Assembly: GCF_016466415.2 (NCBI RefSeq)
Contig: NZ_CP066771.1
Coordinates: 1,798,001-1,862,000 of the forward strand
Direction of reading: 5' to 3'
From: Ralstonia pickettii
GTDB taxonomy: Bacteria; Pseudomonadota; Gammaproteobacteria; Burkholderiales; Burkholderiaceae
DNA length: 64,000 bases
In this document: positions 61,905 to 64,000 of the stretch, in pieces
Layout: each line of letters starts with the position of its first letter
Numbering within the stretch: position 1 is the first letter of the stretch
The notes under the pieces: generated by a model
What the model was told of the DNA's origin: nothing
Seen by the model: the letters and a program-made list of their open reading frames with translations, nothing else
Database searches by the model: none
Made by a program: the position numbers and the translations under genes

Positions 61905-62884
61905 CAGGTTGGTTACTCCGCCGCATCGGCCAGGCGCTGCTGGTCGTGCTGGTGATGACGGTGATCGTCTTCATCGGCTTGCACGCCATCGGCAACCCGG
62001 TCGACATTCTGATCGGCCAGGACGTAGACCAGATCGACCGCGCCCGCATCATTGCCGAGCTGGGTCTCGACAAGCCGCTGTGGGAGCAGTACCTCGCCTT
62101 CCTGAACGGCGCGCTGCACGGCAATCTGGGCAAGAGCTTCGTCTACAACGAACCGGCCATCCAGCTGATCCTGCAACGCCTGCCGGCCACGCTGGAGCTG
62201 GCGTTTTCTGCGCTGATCATCGCGGTGGTGATCGGCGTGCCGCTTGGGCTGTTCGCGGGGCTGTATCCGCGCCATCCGGTATCGCGCCTGCTGATGACGG
62301 GCAGCGTGGTGGGCTTTTCGCTGCCGACGTTCTGGGTGGGGCTGATGCTGATCATGGCGTTCAGCGTGAGCCTCGGCTGGCTGCCCGCGAGCGGGCGCGG
62401 CGAAACGGCGCGCCTGTTCGGCATCGAATGGTCGTGGCTGACGGTCGATGGGCTGCGGCACCTCGTGCTGCCGGCGGTCAACCTGTCGCTGTTCAAGCTC
62501 TCGCTGGTGCTGCGGCTGACTTCTGCCGGCGTGCGCGAGGTGCTGCCGCTGGATTTCGTGAAGTTCGCGCGTGCCAAGGGCCTGTCACCGCTGCGCGTGG
62601 TGCTGGCGCACGTGCTGCGCAACACGCTGATCCCGCTGGTGACGGTGCTGGGCCTGGAGCTGGGCTCGACCATCGCCTTTGCGGTGGTGACGGAAAGCAT
62701 CTTTGCGTGGCCCGGCGCGGGCAAGCTCATTCTGGATAGCATCAACTCGCTGGACCGGCCGGTCATCGTGTCGTACCTCATCGTCGTGGTGTGCCTGTTC
62801 GTGTCGCTCAACCTGATCGTCGACATCCTGTATCGGCTGCTGGACCCGCGCGTGCGTGCGGCGGACAGCGCGGAGGCTGCATGA
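61901..62884 (+). CDS. ABC transporter permease, DppB/OppB-type
   Basis: Inner-membrane permease of 327 residues with about six transmembrane segments (LLVVLVMTVIVFIGLHAIGN is the first). The conserved EAA loop lies in VKFARAKGLSPLRVVLAHVL then RNTLIPLVTVLGLE. This is the OppB-type subunit for oligopeptide, nickel or related substrates. It starts at 61901, overlapping the monooxygenase stop. No substrate-binding protein lies within the window, though it may lie beyond the end. Confidence 0.9.
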   Translation: MTGWLLRRIGQALLVVLVMTVIVFIGLHAIGNPVDILIGQDVDQIDRARIIAELGLDKPLWEQYLAFLNGALHGNLGKSFVYNEPAIQLILQRLPATLELAFSALIIAVVIGVPLGLFAGLYPRHPVSRLLMTGSVVGFSLPTFWVGLMLIMAFSVSLGWLPASGRGETARLFGIEWSWLTVDGLRHLVLPAVNLSLFKLSLVLRLTSAGVREVLPLDFVKFARAKGLSPLRVVLAHVLRNTLIPLVTVLGLELGSTIAFAVVTESIFAWPGAGKLILDSINSLDRPVIVSYLIVVVCLFVSLNLIVDILYRLLDPRVRAADSAEAA

Positions 62885-63810
62885 TGAATACAACTCCGCA
62901 ACCCACCACCGCAGCGACGGTGGTCGCCCCGCGCAAGCAATCGCCGTGGCGGCGTGTGGTGTCCGATTTTCTGGCATCCAAGACCGCCGTCTTTGGGCTC
63001 GCCGTGGTCGTGATCCTGATGCTGGCCGCGCTGGCCGCACCGTGGATCACGCCGCAGAACCCATACGACCTGATGCAGCTCGACGTGCTGGACTCGCGTC
63101 TGCCACCGGGTTCGCCGAATGGCTTGGGGACGTTCACGTACTGGCTCGGGACGGATGGCCAGGGGCGTGACCTCTACTCCGGCATCCTCTATGGCTTGCG
63201 CATCAGCCTGGGCGTGGGGATCGGTTCGGCGGCCGTAGCGGCGGTGATCGGCACGCTGCTCGGGCTGATCGCGGCGTATGCCGGTGGCCGCGTCGACAGC
63301 ATCATCATGCGCACGGTCGACCTGCTGCTGTCGTTCCCGTCGGTGCTGGTGGCGATGATGATCCTCGCCTATCTCGGCAAGAGCATCACCAATGTCGTGT
63401 TGACGCTCGTACTGCTGGAGTGGGCGTATTACGCGCGCACGGTGCGCGGCCAGGCCCTCGTCGAGCGTCGGCGCGAATACGTGGAAGCCGCACGCTCGCT
63501 CGCCCTGCCCGGCTGGCGCATTGCGCTCAGGCACATCCTGCCGAACTGCCTGCCGCCGCTGATCGTCGTGGGCACGCTGCAGGTCGCGCGCGCGATCACG
63601 CTGGAGGCAACGCTGTCCTTCCTGGGCCTGGGCGTGCCGATTACCGAGCCGTCTCTGGGCCTGCTGATTTCCAACGGATACCAATACATGCTTTCAGGCC
63701 AGTACTGGATCAGTTTCTATCCGGGCATCGCGCTGTTGCTGGCGCTGGTGGCTATCAACCTGGTGGGCGACCGCCTGCGGGAAGTGCTGAACCCGAGGAC
63801 GCAGCGATGA
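62881..63810 (+). CDS. ABC transporter permease, DppC/OppC-type
   Basis: Partner permease of 309 residues. The N-terminal OppC-type segment ([20 protein letters not shown]), the periplasmic [20 protein letters not shown] signature and the EAA loop ([20 protein letters not shown] then [15 protein letters not shown]) are present. It overlaps the previous stop by ATGA and has GGAGG upstream. It pairs with the preceding permease. Confidence 0.92.
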   Translation: MMNTTPQPTTAATVVAPRKQSPWRRVVSDFLASKTAVFGLAVVVILMLAALAAPWITPQNPYDLMQLDVLDSRLPPGSPNGLGTFTYWLGTDGQGRDLYSGILYGLRISLGVGIGSAAVAAVIGTLLGLIAAYAGGRVDSIIMRTVDLLLSFPSVLVAMMILAYLGKSITNVVLTLVLLEWAYYARTVRGQALVERRREYVEAARSLALPGWRIALRHILPNCLPPLIVVGTLQVARAITLEATLSFLGLGVPITEPSLGLLISNGYQYMLSGQYWISFYPGIALLLALVAINLVGDRLREVLNPRTQR

Positions 63811-64000
63811 TGGCGCCCACCAACGCGACCACCCTCGAAGTCCGCAACCTGCGCACGCATTTCTTCACGCGTGAAGGCGTGCTGCCGGCGGTGGACGATG
63901 TGTCGTTCTCGCTCGCGCGCGGGCGCATCCTCGGGCTGGTCGGCGAGTCCGGCTCAGGCAAGTCCGTCACCGGTTTCTCCATCATGGGTCTGGTGGACCC
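63807..64000 (+). CDS. ABC transporter ATP-binding protein, DppD/OppD-type (cut by window end)
   Basis: The first 64 residues are seen: [20 protein letters not shown] and the Walker [20 protein letters not shown]. This is the OppD/DppD type; the rest lies beyond the window. Its ATG overlaps the preceding stop, so it continues the same operon. Confidence 0.9.
   Translation, partial: MMAPTNATTLEVRNLRTHFFTREGVLPAVDDVSFSLARGRILGLVGESGSGKSVTGFSIMGLVD

Overview
The window is a GC-rich chromosomal segment that reads as Burkholderiales, most likely Ralstonia. The basis is gene content and order (carA-leuE-carB, prpE, gloB-methyltransferase-rnhA, prkA-yeaH-spoVR, dnaQ, purU, lpxO) and protein similarity by eye. 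The species is not resolved.

Layout. (1) 1-20.1 kb is core chromosome: carB (cut by the window start), a LeuE-type exporter and carA; propionyl-CoA synthetase; the murein transglycosylase MltD; gloB head-to-head with a YafS-like methyltransferase; rnhA. Then comes a small accessory cluster (two DUF2589 proteins, a phage-type lysozyme and a secreted protein, divergent from a LuxR response regulator), a DUF1488 protein, and the spoVR-yeaH-prkA stress cluster. (2) 20.74-31.16 kb is a catabolic island: a LysR regulator divergent from an operon coding for a three-subunit molybdenum hydroxylase, an acyl-CoA ligase, an enoyl-CoA hydratase-family enzyme and an MFS transporter. Its order matches the 2-furoate (hmfABCDE) pathway that ends in 2-oxoglutarate. 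A decayed integrase and tRNA-3'-end-like repeats mark its ends. (3) 31.16-53.2 kb is a second integrated element. It has a tyrosine integrase beside an intact tRNA-Val, an AlpA regulator, a PC4 protein, a C4-antisense-RNA-like leader, a Toprim/helicase replication protein and phage remnants (terminase-small-like, gp48-like tail protein). That content suggests a P4-like satellite rather than a full prophage. Its cargo at the far end is an undescribed-looking module: a sigma-like protein, a 1456-residue P-loop NTPase with a C-terminal nuclease-like domain, and an AlbA_2 (Schlafen-type) protein. A further nuclease-like gene lies nearby. An intact IS66-family element with 8-bp target duplications interrupts one of its genes. 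(4) 53.2-64 kb returns to core: tRNA-Val, dnaQ, purU, a Nudix protein, lpxO, a SYLF lipoprotein, and a LysR / flavin monooxygenase / oligopeptide-type ABC transporter operon cut by the window end.

The two islands look like successive insertions at the 3' end of the same tRNA-Val gene, each with its integrase next to its tRNA-proximal junction. They now separate rnhA from dnaQ, which are neighbours in many proteobacteria (with the spoVR/prkA block also in between here).

All functional calls are by reading motifs; no database search was possible. Start codons were chosen from ribosome-binding sites, overlaps and family length.
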